Notes under the pieces: generated by a model | Seen by the model: only the letters and a program-made list of their open reading frames with translations | Databases searched by the model: none | What the model was told of the DNA's origin: nothing | Translations under genes and position numbers: made by a program | Source of the DNA: Plectosphaerella cucumerina | Lineage: Eukaryota > Ascomycota > Sordariomycetes > Glomerellales > Plectosphaerellaceae | Reading direction: 5' to 3' | Length of the DNA stretch: 64,000 nucleotides | NCBI GenBank assembly: GCA_020746995.1 | Contig: JAGPXD010000003.1 | Coordinates: 5,766,001-5,830,000, forward strand | Shown: in pieces, positions 19,270 to 31,007 of the stretch | How the letters are laid out: every line of letters starts with the position of its first letter | Numbering within the stretch: position 1 is the first letter of the stretch

Positions 19270-20814
19270 ATGGCCGATCAACCCGTCGGCGCCCCAGGCG
19301 CCCCCGTCTCCCAAGAGACCGACTTCCGTCCCCTCAACGGCACGCCTCCGACATCACCACCATCACCAACCCCACAGAGACCCCGGGACGTTCCCCCAGC
19401 CCCCAAGAATGCCCGCATCCTCGCCCCCGATCTCCTCCGCGGCCTGCTCATGGCCTTCATGGCCCTCGACCACAATGCAATGACCCTCGCCTCCTGGCCG
19501 CATGGCACAAATGGCGATTTAGAAGGCGACGGCGTCCCGGTCACTCACTGGAACAGGCCTGCCGCCTACACGATCCGCACGCTCACTCACCTCTGCGCAC
19601 CGGGATTCACCCTCCTCCTCGGCCTCGGCGTCGTTTACTTTGGCCGCTCCCGTGCCGCGCTTGGCTGGTCCAAGCGACGAATGGCATGGCATTTCTTCGT
19701 TCGCGCGGTTGTTTTGACGCTGGTCTCAATTGTGTTTGGTCTCGTCATGACCGCCGGCCAGGTCTGGCTGTTCAACATCATCCTCGTCGCTCTTGCTGTC
19801 GACTACCTCCTTGTCGGCTTGCTGTGGCTGGCCATCTCATCAACAGAGCCCGCTCTCGCAGAAGCGCTGACGCCCTGGATGCCCGACTTTGTTTCACAGC
19901 AAGAGGGCGAGACGGCGCCGCTGCTCCGTGAGCACCGTGGCCACGTCCACATCGCCACGAGTCAGATGCCCTCACGCCGGGCCGCCTCTGTCGCTTGGAA
20001 CTTCCACAACCTGGTTCTCCTGGTCCTCGCCGGCGTCGCCACTTGGTGGAACATTTGGCTGTCCCCGACCGGCGGCCACTGCGTTCCTGGCGGCCCGCCT
20101 GAGCCAACAACGAGCATGTTCTGGAGGTTCTGGTTCTACAGCGTCCAAAGGACGTCCTTCCCCGGCGTCGTCTCCGTCTTCCCCCCTCTAGCCTGGCTCT
20201 CATTCGCCATTCTCGGCCTCCTGTACGGCCGGCTCGTCATAGCCCGTGGAGGCGGCAAGCCTACGATGACCCTGGCGACGGCTAACGTCGTCGTCGGCCT
20301 GGTCTTCGCCGTTCTTTTTGTCGCCACCAGGCTGCTGCATTTCGGCAACCTCTCCGAAGACTGTCTCCAGACAGCCGAGATCGCCAGTTCAGAAAATCCT
20401 TACCTCGCCTCGCCCCAGGCCTTCTTCTACGTCACCAAGTACCCGCCCGACGTCGCCTTCTCCGGCTACACGCTCGCCGGCAACTTCCTCCTCCTGGGCA
20501 TCTTCACGGCCATCCCGGCCGCATGGGCTGTGAAGTACCTCAAGCCGCTTATCGTCTTCGGCACATCGGCCCTCTTCTTCTACGTCGCCCACCTCGTCAT
20601 CCTCTTTGCACTCAACGTGCCCCTCGTTATGTGGCTGGGCCACCAATTGGACCACAATGATTCTTTCACTGGCAAGCCTGCCATAGGTATTGACAGCCTC
20701 TGGGCGTTCTTCGCCGTTTGGTTCCTCGTGTTGGTCATGCTGTATTTCCTCTGTCTGAGGTACAGCGCCTTCAAGCGCACCAAGGGGCCGGATTCGATTT
20801 GGAGGTTCTTCTAG
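19270..20814 (+). CDS. Polytopic membrane protein, DUF1624 / heparan-glucosaminide N-acetyltransferase-like
   Basis: A single-exon 514-aa protein. After a 47-residue Pro-rich cytosolic tail comes RILAPDLLRGLLMAFMALDHN, the hallmark of the DUF1624/HGSNAT group (R-x-x-x-x-D-x-x-R-G-L then a D-H near the end of TM1). About ten further hydrophobic segments follow, including HLCAPGFTLLLGLGVVYFG and a C-terminal cluster ending ...VLVMLYFLCLRYSAFKR. Family members move an acyl group across a membrane onto a luminal or surface sugar; the fungal members are uncharacterised. The conserved aspartate-histidine pair is present. It is not linked to its neighbours by any shared promoter, and the product's acceptor substrate cannot be told. 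Confidence 0.75.
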   Translation: MADQPVGAPGAPVSQETDFRPLNGTPPTSPPSPTPQRPRDVPPAPKNARILAPDLLRGLLMAFMALDHNAMTLASWPHGTNGDLEGDGVPVTHWNRPAAYTIRTLTHLCAPGFTLLLGLGVVYFGRSRAALGWSKRRMAWHFFVRAVVLTLVSIVFGLVMTAGQVWLFNIILVALAVDYLLVGLLWLAISSTEPALAEALTPWMPDFVSQQEGETAPLLREHRGHVHIATSQMPSRRAASVAWNFHNLVLLVLAGVATWWNIWLSPTGGHCVPGGPPEPTTSMFWRFWFYSVQRTSFPGVVSVFPPLAWLSFAILGLLYGRLVIARGGGKPTMTLATANVVVGLVFAVLFVATRLLHFGNLSEDCLQTAEIASSENPYLASPQAFFYVTKYPPDVAFSGYTLAGNFLLLGIFTAIPAAWAVKYLKPLIVFGTSALFFYVAHLVILFALNVPLVMWLGHQLDHNDSFTGKPAIGIDSLWAFFAVWFLVLVMLYFLCLRYSAFKRTKGPDSIWRFF

Positions 20815-21328
20815 ACATGGTCTGCCGACGGCAGCGTAGGCGGCATTTGCAAAAGGTGCATTTTTCTGATGGCGAATAGATTCTGGTTGGCATTCTCTCT
20901 CTCAGCCTTTGGACTTTTGCCTGCTGCTTGCCTACGATGCTGACGAGGCCAGTCTTTGGTGCCTGGCCCAGAACATGTGCTCTACTCGCCCTCGCGATTG
21001 TATCAAATGCAAGCACGACAGGGATGCTCCATGTCGCATCGCGGGTGACATTGTTCATTCGTGCAGGCTCATTATTGAAGTGATCAGGTGTGTCTGCAGA
21101 CCTTCGGGTTCTGCACTTCTCAGCCGCACCGAGGCCAATCACGAAGTGCAGCTGCCCTGCAACAACGCCTCTCCGAGGCAGCGTATCAGCCTCAGACGGA
21201 GATGGCTGCTCGCAGTAAGAAGCAGCTAAATAGTTCCCAAGTACTCATGACCCAAGTAGTATAAGTACGAGAGATCCCTTGGCAGCGAGGCCCATCAGAA
21301 ACAATATTTCGACATCTGCACCATCACC
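20815..21328. other. intergenic, promoter of the metallopeptidase gene
   Basis: No gene is seen. TATAAGTA at 21260-21267, about 65 bp before the ATG at 21329, is a likely TATA element. The rest of the 514 bp holds no convincing frame. Confidence 0.45.
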
Positions 21329-24186
21329 ATGGAGCTCGCCAACATCTCCCTACCCATCCGCTCACCCTTCTTGGATCGACGTCTTCTCCGACGCTTCCTG
21401 AACCTCTACCCCCTGCTTCCTGGTCCCCGCATCATCGACTTCCAGCCTTGGTCTGGTCATGCGGGCTCCCTGCTCATCATTGTTGGTCGAGGATTCTCCG
21501 ACGTCCGATCCGAGAACATCGTCACCGTCGGCGGCCAACCTGCCTTCGTCATCTCAGCGGAGGAGAACCGCCTCATTGTCATTTCCTCCAACGAGGCTGA
21601 GACCGGAGCTGTGACCGTCGCCTTGAGGGTCCAACCTGACGTGGTCCGTCAAGGTCCTCGGCCGTTCAACATCCTTGACACCCCGTCGAGCGATTTGCAG
21701 TTCGACGGTCCTCCCATTTTCAGCATTGGAGCTGACAAGGGATGGCTTTCTTACAGCCAGACCGGCGCGTCCTACTTCAAGAAACCTGACGATGACCTGC
21801 CTGATGATGGACCGACGTATCCTGTTCCCACCCAGGAGGAGATGGAGATGTCCAACGGACAGTCTTGGACCACCACCATTGTGATCATGCCTTGCTATCC
21901 TTCCGATCAGCCTGAGCCAAGCGCGGCAGCTCGCCAGGTCATCGTCGATCGGTGGAACCAAGCCGCCGAGTTCTGGAGACAGGTCAGTCATCCACCCGCC
22001 TGGTGCAACTACGCTAACATGCCCAGGCAACGTACGGCATCTGGACCTTCATCCCCAGAGTCCTCGAGTGGCAGGCTCTTGCCTACGAGGGCGCACACTT
22101 CGTGGACCCGGGCGCCAATCAACTCAAAGAGGGCGTCTACATCGACCTCTTTGGAAACGCCCTCTTCGCCAATCGCGACACACTCCAAGACCCCAAGTTC
22201 CAGAACAACCGACCTGGAGGCTTCTGCGTTTCCTACTTCAACAACGGAAACTTCATGAGAGGCGCCAACTACGGCCCCATAGAACGACTGTCGTGGAAAG
22301 TTGGACCAGTCACTGTCAACTGGCACTTCCTCAACCGCCCCAGCTTCATCTACGTCGGCGATTCCGCAAATTGGGGCCGCATGGCCCACGAGGTCGGACA
22401 TTCCATGCTCAGGACCGATGCCAAGGGTCTCATTCATCCCGAGGACGTGTACGATGGAGACCTTGTCGACGGACCTGAGGCCACCGCCCAGAGCTTCGAC
22501 ATGATGGGTGACCATGACCCCGGTCCTCTCTTCTCGTCGTACTTCATGGTCCAGAGAGGGTGGTACCAGGCTTGGAACTACCCTCCCAACAGGCTGCCTG
22601 AGCTGCTCCGGTCGAACGTCTTCACGCTTGAGTGGAAGGCTGATCCCCGCGGACCGGCCTTCACCCATGAATACGACCTCGTCGCCCACGGCTCATCCCA
22701 GAATCGCACCACCAATAGATGGCATGTCCTCCGCATCAAGGTCGCCAAAGGGCTTGACTACTTCATTGAAGTCCGCGAGAGGCCACCCGCTGGCTCTTCG
22801 CAGGTCTTTGACGCCAACATTCCCACGGCTGGCGGCACCAGAGGCGGCGTCATCGTGACGAGGGTCATCTCCGGGGAACGCCCGCTCAACAACAACCAAC
22901 AAACCAACCTCATCACCCTGCTGCACGGCCGCGACCGCGTTCGTACCCTCACTGACGGCGAGCAGGTCCGAGACCCAGCTCGAGGTATCATCATTACCGT
23001 CGTGAGGAACGCTGTCTCTTCAAACCCCATGGTCAGCCGCGTGCGTGTCGAGTGGAATCAGGCGCCCCCCGGCGAGAACCCAGCCGCCAACATGGACCTC
23101 TGGATCCAGCCCTGGGACGACGCCTACAACAGCCCCGACATCTGGGTCAACCGCTGGACCAACGGCGGCACCAATCCGCCCAACTCAGGCTGGCCCCCGT
23201 CCGTGCCCGTCGACAACAACGAGACCCCCATCGTGCCCAAGGTCGGCCAGCCGTGGCGGCACGACTTTGTCGCTCGCATTCGCAACTCGGGCACGGCGGC
23301 GGCCAACGACGTCCATGTCGTGCACTACGCCAACTCGTCTCCGGGCATTGGCGACAACAATCGCTGGGAGGCCATCCAGGCGCCCATCGACAGTCGAAAC
23401 ATCGGCACCGTCCCCGCCAACGGCGAAAGCTACAGCATCGTCCGCTGGACGCCCAATGTCAATCGTCACACATGCTTGCAGGTACATATCATCTCGCAGG
23501 CCGGCGAACGCTTGGCGACGAACAACATGGCGCAGGAGAACATCTTCAAGTTCGACTCGGAGGCCAGTTCGCCCGGCGAGCCAGTTGAGATGCTCGTGTC
23601 GGTGCGCAACCCGCTGAAGAGGCGCGCGCTGATCCGCGTTGAGGTTGACGGCGTACGAGAGGGGTTCGGCGTCTACTTCCCCCACCGCTGGGTCTGGCTT
23701 GATGCCGAGGGGGAGCGCGAATTGACCCTCATCGTGGTCCCGCTGCTCGACAACCGCGAGATGAAGAAGCCTGGGGCCAGGCGCACGCGGATCCGCGCCA
23801 TGGGTTTCGTGGCCCGCGAGTATAAGGACAAGAACATGCCTGAATGGTGGTCGAGCATCGGTGGCATTACGATGGAGGTGACGTGCAAGTATGGAGCGAA
23901 GATCCTGCTCGAGGAGAAGCCTGTCTTGGATCGCGGGCTTCTCCAGGTCTGGGGTGCCGTGGAGCTGGCGGTCGCGGGGGTGCATGTAGTCGTGACAGCC
24001 GAGAAGGCGCGTGGTGGCATGGTGTCGGCGTATGGCAAGACGGAGAGCGATGGCAGGTTCGGCGTGACCTTCGGGTATGACGAGCTGAAGGACGAGTCTG
24101 GCATCTCGGCGGCTTTGCAGGCTACGATTGTTGACTCGGATGAGTTTGTGGGGGCAGAGTCGAACATTGTGCACTGGTTGTACTGA
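21329..24186 (+). CDS. Large modular zinc metallopeptidase-like protein with IPT/TIG domain
   Basis: Model join(21329..21982,22027..24186), 937 aa; the 44-nt intron is phase 0. Modules by eye: residues about 34-105, an IPT/TIG-like immunoglobulin fold (IIDFQPWSGHAGSLLIIVGRG); a central peptidase region with H-E-V-G-H at 339-343 (HExxH zinc site) followed by a D-x-M-G-D segment; two beta-rich CARDB-like regions (NNETPIVPKVGQPWRHDFVA and SPGEPVEMLVSVRNP); and a C-terminal transthyretin-like fold (VTAEKARGGMVSAYGKTESD). No signal peptide or TM segment is visible, which is odd for such an architecture. The combination recalls bacterial surface or secreted proteins more than fungal ones, so horizontal acquisition followed by intron gain is possible but not proven. 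Substrate unknown. Confidence 0.72.
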
Positions 24187-24395
24187 GGCGCGGGGAAGGA
24201 TATCAGACTGCCGGCGGTCTGGTCATAGAGGTCCTTTGATACTAGCTATTGAACTTGATGTCAAACGCGACGAAAGGTTACAAATTGGACAAGACAGCAA
24301 TCGAGAACTCCATCGGCCTGATTCCATAAGTACATGATGCACATGCAGCCACCTAAGTACCTTAAGGTATGCAAGAACTACAACGTAACCAAGGC

Positions 24396-27005
24396 TCAAA
24401 TCCCCCTCTCCCTGATACAACTATCGTAATCCCCAAACTTGGCCGCGGTCCACTCCTCGATATCCTGCTCAGGCTTACCAGACAGTCTGTCTCGGCGGCG
24501 CTGAATACTTCGGATGACGCTTTCCGAGTATGAAGCACCTGCCACTCTTCCCATGAGAATCATGGCCCCAGGATCATGGCTGGCGCATTCACGTATCTTG
24601 TTGTTGACTCGGAATGTCTTGCAGCACTGGGCCTGGTCAGCGATGCCCCATCAATCCAGACTCGGCATGCTATCACTTACAAAAGAGGACATGGTACCAG
24701 GAAAGCAGGTGTCAGGCACCGGCGCGTTGAACGGAGGCTGGTTGTTGCTGGCGACATGGATCGTGCCTGCAGGGCATCCGCCCGGCACATTCATGATCCT
24801 CTCTTTGACCTCTTGTTCTTGTTCGGAGTGGATAAATGAGATGCCGCTGCAGAACAGAGGTGTCCCGTACCACCCACAATCTTCGGTCTCGGTGTCTTCT
24901 TCGATACAGAGGAGTCGGTAGCTGGGCTGAGGGTTGTCGTATCTGGCCGACGAGGGGTTGCGGAGGAAAGGACACGAATCGCCAGTCTTGCCCATGAAAG
25001 ACCACTGACTGTCTATCAGCACAACGCATGCGAATCAGAATGAATCTTTTCAAGTGACGACTTACAAGTCCCGTAGCCCTTGTGAGTGCCTTGAACCCAA
25101 GTGGACACCGAGGATAAAATCCGCAGTCTGAGAGAATGACATTCTGTCATCCAGGAACAACGGTTAGTGGATGTCCAACATCACCATGGAGTGGCCGAAA
25201 CGGCTTACCGTCGTAGCGTCATGTTGTTCTCTGAATATAGTCTGCAACGTTTTCGTCAATCTTACCCTTTCGGGCAGTTCCTTCGCCTCGAGCCACGGCA
25301 GGCGCATGTTGCTCATGTTGTCAACCACATTGCGGAGCAAGGGCTTGTGGATTATGTCATAGTCCAAAGACCATACCATCATGCCGCTGAGGCATCTTTT
25401 CTTGGCAAAGTCCGTCTTGATCTTGATGGTCTCTTCATCGTCGTAGGATACCCTGGATCTTGTCAGTGGCGACTGCGAATGACACACAGAAGAATGCTTA
25501 CCATTGGTCATCCCAGCTGATCCATTTCATGGCAGCTGTTTTGTCAAAGTCCGGCTTCAGATTTCTGTGATCGATTGTCCCTTTAATTTCGGTGAGGGAA
25601 AGAATGCCTGGAGTCTGCAAGCAGTAGCCCAACTCGCCCGTGCCGGCAATGGGGCACCCTGGGCTGGTGCATTCCGGGTCGGCCAGAGTAAACGATCTCC
25701 CATAAAAGCCAAGGCCAAGCACCACTTGACTCGGAGGCACGCCTGCATGCCAGAGCATTCTCAGACTGGCGTCGATTTCTGCGTCCTAGTCAGCTTCTGC
25801 AATGGCCACCAAGCCTAACAGGCAGGTATGTTCACCTGTGAGATTTGAGTGAGTTTGAACCTTCAGGTCTCTCCACCCATCGTCCCCGCCTCCTGGCCCA
25901 TGCATGTCATAGCTTTTCAGGTTGAACCAGTTGACATACTTTGCCATCTCGGCGAGGTCAAAATGGCGGAGGTATTCTATGGCAGTTAGAGTGCTGGTGA
26001 TGAGAGCCATCAGGGAGACTTACTGAATGCGGACGGAATGACGACTGATATTTCCACCTCAACACCAAGGGCCTGTCTCATCTCTCGGACAAGATGGACG
26101 TAGTTTACTTGATCTTCGGGAGAACCGCCCTTTTCCAAAACACCAGGGTATTCCCAGTAAAGATCGACGCCGTGGAATGCGTAGGTCTCCATGAACCCGA
26201 TGACTGATTTGATGAAGACAGATCGACTGGCTGGGCTCTGAGCCATAGCAGAAAATGAAGAGCTTCGCACTGCCCATCCGCCAACAGTAATTGACACCTT
26301 GAGAGAGGGGTTATCATGATTTCGCTCTGTCGCGGTTGTCCATAGTTTGACGTCCGTTGGCGACAAGGCTTGGATGCGATGGTCATCGCCGATGAGAGCG
26401 AAAGCATAGTGCAAGTGTGTGAGAAGCGACAAGGATCTGCCCATAGAGTCCAACTGTCGAAGACAAAGGAGATGGTAACTGGACCAGCTCTGGAAGTAGC
26501 CGATTGTGCGGACCTGGCTGTAGGTGTTCATAAGAGTGGTGGGCCTTTCGCAGCTCCTTGTCACCCACCGTCAGTTTTGGCTTGTAGGCCTTTTGGGGGA
26601 AGGTCTCACGGCTCCGGCGGGACTTGGCAGTCTTGCTGGCAGCCTTCGCCACAAAATTCCGACGTGGTGCCGCAGAACCCCTGCTGCGAGCAACAGAGAT
26701 GAAGTGGACATGTCTGACGTCCAGGAGGCGCATGTTCTGCAATGAGTGTCAGCACGGCGCTCGACTTCTAACTCTGCCACCAGCGCAGGGGGCTTACCTC
26801 CGCACTCAGGCTCTGCATCGCAGGTGTCCTGGCAGCCATCACCACAAAATGCCGGCCCAAAGCCGCATGTGCTGTCTGGCCCGCAGCATCCCTGATCGCA
26901 TGGGTTCAAAGCTGAACAGGTGGAGAGCTGGAGGACGCTCTGAGTTGAACATCCTGCTGTTCCGATGCAGGCGGCTGCCAGAACTGCAAGAACGTAGATT
27001 CTCAT
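24396..27005 (-). CDS. Secreted GH18 chitinase with two CBM18 (hevein-type) modules
   Basis: Minus-strand model of nine exons: 27005-26798, 26736-26610, 26556-26024, 25976-25836, 25778-25502, 25452-25209, 25143-25066, 25004-24681, 24626-24396; all phases agree, 720 aa. Residues 1-18 are a signal peptide. Two chitin-binding modules follow (about 28-68 with CDQGCCGPDSTCGFGPAFCG, then about 78-105 with CCSQQGFCGTTSEFCGEGCQ). The GH18 barrel starts at RTIGYFQSW (128-136), carries SITVGGW (200-206), and has a catalytic motif at 240-249 reading HGVDLYWEYP. The usual motif is DGxDxDWEYP: Glu247 is kept, but the first and third Asp are His and Tyr. The layout matches subgroup C (killer-toxin-like) chitinases, shorter than usual. 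It is divergent from a LysM gene, a known pairing. Reduced activity or a chitin-binding role is possible. Confidence 0.85.
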
Positions 27006-27629
27006 GATGTCGATTTGCGTGGTGGTCCTCTGGGGACCGGACCTGTGCTGTGGGAAGGATAGGGGCTTGGTTTTGGTTGTGCGAAAGCCCAGGGACCATG
27101 TCGCATGGGGCCTGGCGGTTGGGACAGGGGCTGCTCCGCTGCAACGGTGCAGCCTGCAGTCTGGTCCCTGGAGGCCAGGGTCATGCTCGCTTCAGGGATC
27201 TCGGCCCATTCGGCGCGGATCACCCCTTGGCATCGTTGCCCAAGCTGCCTAGATTTACCGCCAAGCCTGTCAAAGACTGCATTCCCAATTCCCATCGATC
27301 TTAGGACAAGACGCAATGTTTGCCGCGACATGTTCCTGGCCGGTGCATACCCCGCTGTCCAAGAGGACATGGATGGTACTCACCTCAGACGGCTGGGATC
27401 AGGTCGAATGAATGCTGGACACCAATCTCACGCTGCAGCGCTTGGCGAGATCAATCAGGCCAGACCAGGGTAGGCCCCGCCTGGGTTTGGCGGTTGGTTC
27501 TGACTTCCAGGCTGCCATCCTCCACGACCCTCGGGTCCCTCCAGTCCCCTCCCGTCCCTCGAACATTCTCGCGGTCTCATATCACCGTTCCAACCCCGGG
27601 GTTTCGCAGCGTGAGCCTTCGCAATCACG
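27006..27629. promoter_or_regulatory. Shared divergent promoter, chitinase / LysM gene
   Basis: 624 bp separate the two start codons. No coding frame is convincing. Divergent chitinase/LysM pairs in fungi are often co-expressed, so this region probably drives both (inference). Confidence 0.45.
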
Positions 27630-29804
27630 ATGTCACCGGTTAATCTGTTTTCGATGATGATGCACATCGCTGCAGTCTCATCGATTAAGATATTCCCGAT
27701 GGAACCATCTGCTCTCTTCAGACACACACCCATATCGCTTGGTTGCGAGAGTGCGCTTGGCGCCGACCTGCAGTGTCCTAAGCTGGTGCAACTGCTTTAC
27801 CGTCCAGACTACCAGCAGCGTAAGAACATTCGACCCTCTCGCTTGACAAAAGTCCTGACATGGATTCTCTCGAAGCACTGACTGCCGGGGTTTTGAGGAG
27901 CCTGTGCTCTTCTGCCTGTCTGGACGACATCACGAGTCTGGCGAGGACTTCCGGGGAGGCCTGCCGAGATGATGTATTGCGGATTCAGCTCGACAATGTG
28001 TCCTTCGCAGAGGTCGGTCAACTCGTGAAGGAGAGGACGGACCTTCTGTGTCTCAGAGAATCGGAGCCAGAAGGTCCATTCTGCCATGAGGTCATGTCGA
28101 GGTAAGTCTCACGGCTGGATACCTATGAAGGAGAAGTCACTAATCTAGGTACAGTTGGAACATCTCGGGGCTTGCAGCTAGCAAAGATTTGACATGGCCA
28201 GAAAACACCGAGAAGTGTTTCTCCAACACCAAGGGGGAGTGCCTATCCGTGGAAGAGATGCGCAACCTGTCGGGGTTGAGGCGCTGGGGCAGATGGCATG
28301 AAGATGAGTTCCAAGCTGATATCGGCCATCCTTCACCCCTCAAAATAAAAGACCGCCAGATCATGGACTTGTACCGAGACAGAAGCCGCGTCAGAGAGCT
28401 CTCACGACACCACAGCCTGGGATTTCCCTCCCCGCTCGACGGACAATGCAGCCTCGATGGGTATGCCGCCGCCTCTCGTCTAACATGGGACGAGTACCCG
28501 CTGGAGATTCAATGCAACCGGTGTTTCTGGTAAATCAATGACCCGAGACAGATTGGTGCTTCTGCTGATACTTCAACCAACAGGAAAACCTTTGCCATTG
28601 GCCATCAGAGCCAGTGGACACACATGATCTGGGAGTGAGTTCAGTTCGCCGTTTTGCTTCTGATGCATACCACTGCTGACACTTTGCCTCGTACCCAGCG
28701 AGTGGACCGAGCAGACCTGGGCAAACATGGTGCGGAACTGCAACATCCCAGAGGAGGATGCGGTCATTGTGCCGCCGGTGAACAGCAGCGGGGTTACTCC
28801 ATTGCAAGTACCTCTCATCGGACGATCATGAAGACCGAACTGAAGACAACTGACATTTTTGGTTACAGTGAGCCCAGAGGTAGACAGCCGCAGCCAGACA
28901 ACAGGCCCACGTTTGAGCACTGCCCTACGACGGCTGTCCTTCCCGATACCCGCGAGATCCTCCTCATTTCAAAGTGGGCTCTCAGACTCTCCGTATCCAC
29001 CGCTTGCCTCGACAAATGGAACCCCAGCAGCGACGACGTACAGAATGCCGGCTCCCACTCTCGGAAAGCGGCGCAAAGACTCAATCATTGGCTGGAGGGG
29101 GATGGGCAGCTGAAGTTGTGCCTACCTCGACCTTGCGAGGTGGCCGTCGTCGGCTCCGAACATCACGACATTACCCTCGAGGATCTCCTTGCGGAAGACC
29201 TTCGCGACATCACGATGGAACAGTTTCTTCGATGGAACCCATGCCTCGACAGGCGCAGCCATGTCAAACATGACGATACGGTCTGCGTGGGACCCCCCGG
29301 GGGACGTTATGTGCCAGAGGTTGGGAATCTGGCGGCGCCGAGAAAGCGGACTGTCGCGGCGTGAGTGTCATTGACCGTGCAGGTTGACCAATATGCATGC
29401 AAGGATGCTGACGTGGCCCAGGACCCCTCCGACCGAGGCGGCAGAGCAGACAGTTGCACAATGCGGGCGGTATCATGTCGCCAAGGCCGGGGAAATGCGT
29501 GCCCATCTGTCGATCAAGTACGGGATCACAGTTGACAAGGTGGAGGGTAAGTCCGTTGTAGCATCGGCTCATGTTGGACCAGTCAAGCTAATTTTCGCCT
29601 TATCCAGAGATGAACCCGGAGGTTGAAAGCGAGGGATCACTGCTCACGCCCGGCAAATCATACTGGTGAGTCCAAGTCGACACCAGATCCCAAGATGCAC
29701 CGCTGACATTTTGCACCGCCAGCGTGGCTCCAGTGGAGGAGCACGGCATCAATGGCGCGACCTGGATGGACGAATGGATGGCCAACCCCCTTGCGTACCA
29801 CTGA
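27630..29804 (+). CDS. Protein with three LysM modules
   Basis: Model join(27630..27819,27876..28101,28149..28529,28584..28634,28699..28807,28873..29360,29422..29546,29608..29665,29723..29804), 569 aa; all phases agree. The front half is cysteine-rich (ADLQCPKLVQLLY, LRSLCSSACLDDI, DLLCLRE...FCHEV), a layout seen in large fungal LysM proteins that sit beside subgroup C chitinases. LysM-like modules follow: one around PDTREILLISKWALRLSVST and DKWNPSSDDV, a second around EDLRDITMEQFLRWNPCLD with VCVGPPGG, and a third around QCGRYHVAKAGEMRAHLSIK with MNPEVES and SYCVAP. LysM binds chitin and related glycans, so self-wall protection or chitin sensing is likely. The N-terminus is only weakly hydrophobic (MSPVNLFSMMMHIAAVSS), so an upstream signal-peptide exon may be missed. 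The acceptor at 28872 (GTGAG) was chosen because the closer CAG gives an immediate stop. Confidence 0.7.
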
Positions 29805-29940
29805 GAATGGATGGATGTATGATTTCTACCAGAAAGCAGGATGATGTCTAAGTCGCTGCCGCTTTCCGCGGTGCTATGATGGGAAAAAGGAGACCGAATG
29901 CAAACATGCGAATGATACCAACGCCCCTAGCCCCCGTATC

Positions 29941-31007
29941 TCATGCGAAACGACCGTTCTGCAACATGCCCACCTCCGGACACCACTTGAGGATCTTGTC
30001 AATGTTGTTGATCTGCCAGCGGCTCGGCTGGTGGTATCCCATCGGCTCATCGTAGTAGATGGACTCGACAGAGAACTTCTTCGCCACATCGTAGCTGGGC
30101 AAATGTGCGCCACGCTCTTTGGCCCTCTCGTAGAACCACTGATCCTCCGCGTCCTCCGGGCCGAGCTTGAGGTTCGGATCGCGAGCAATCTCGAGCATCA
30201 GCTTGGGGTTGCGCATCGTCAATCCGCCGTTGTAGCCCGCGCCGTGAGGGAACGAGATGGGTGCGCCAATCATGTCCCACTCGAGGAAGTCCTCGACGCT
30301 CTGCGGCGAGCTGGAGCACAGGATGCCGTCGGGCTGGAAGATGAGGACGCGGTCGGCCGTCTCGAACTGCTCCCAGAGCCAGGGGGAGGTGAGGAAGACG
30401 GAAACGGAGTGGTGGTCGGTGATGGCGGTCTGCGGCGGGAGGTAGAGGACGCGGAACTGGCCCTCGCGCATGAGGCGGTGGAAGGGGCGGGATTTGGGCA
30501 TGCGCCAATTCCGCTCGAGGGTGACGAGGACAATGGGCCAGTCGGGGCCGAGGACGGTGGCGAAGTGAAGCATGACGGTGATGATGTTGGGGACTGCGGA
30601 GGGGTCGAGCTCCATGATGAAGGCCACGGGGCCGGAGAATTGAGGCTTCTCGTGCGGAGAGAAGGGGCCTTTTTGTCTCGGGGGTCGGATGGCCATCGGG
30701 GCGAGGGCGCGCTGGGATGTGTCGGAGTCGGGCTTGCTCGGGTTCGTGATGGGTTCTACGGTGATGGCCGAAGACACCGGGACGTACTTCTCGGGGGCAG
30801 GGGCTGGCGCCGGTTTCGTCTTCGGATCGTCCTTTGGAGGAGGCGGATGGTGCTGATGATCGTTAGCTGAAGCCATATTCCCGAGTAAGACTGCTGACAA
30901 ACCTCTCTCCGTGTGTGCCAGCTCGCGACCATGATGACGAAGAGCACGAGAGCCAAGATGGCCTTGTGACCCCGGCGGTTCTTGGGGCTGGTGATGGCGG
31001 CGAGCAT
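29941..31007 (-). CDS. DUF5672 protein, single N-terminal membrane anchor
   Basis: Model: exon 31007-30903 and exon 30852-29941, with a 50-nt phase-0 intron (CTAAC-type branch, CAG acceptor), 338 aa. The first exon encodes a short cytosolic tail (MLAAITSPKNRRGHK) and one TM helix (ILALVLFVIMVASW), as in type II Golgi proteins. After a Pro/Lys-rich stem comes the DUF5672 region: LNWRMPK-like basic turn, VLIFQPDGILCSSSPQSVEDFLEWDMIGAP, NGGLTMRNPKLM, and a C-terminal EDQWFYERAKE. DUF5672 proteins look like glycosyltransferases with a GT-A fold. The D-G pair in QPDGI and the acidic EDQWF are candidate metal or catalytic residues. Reading straight through from a start at 31128 would lose the TM helix, so the spliced model is preferred. 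Confidence 0.8.
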
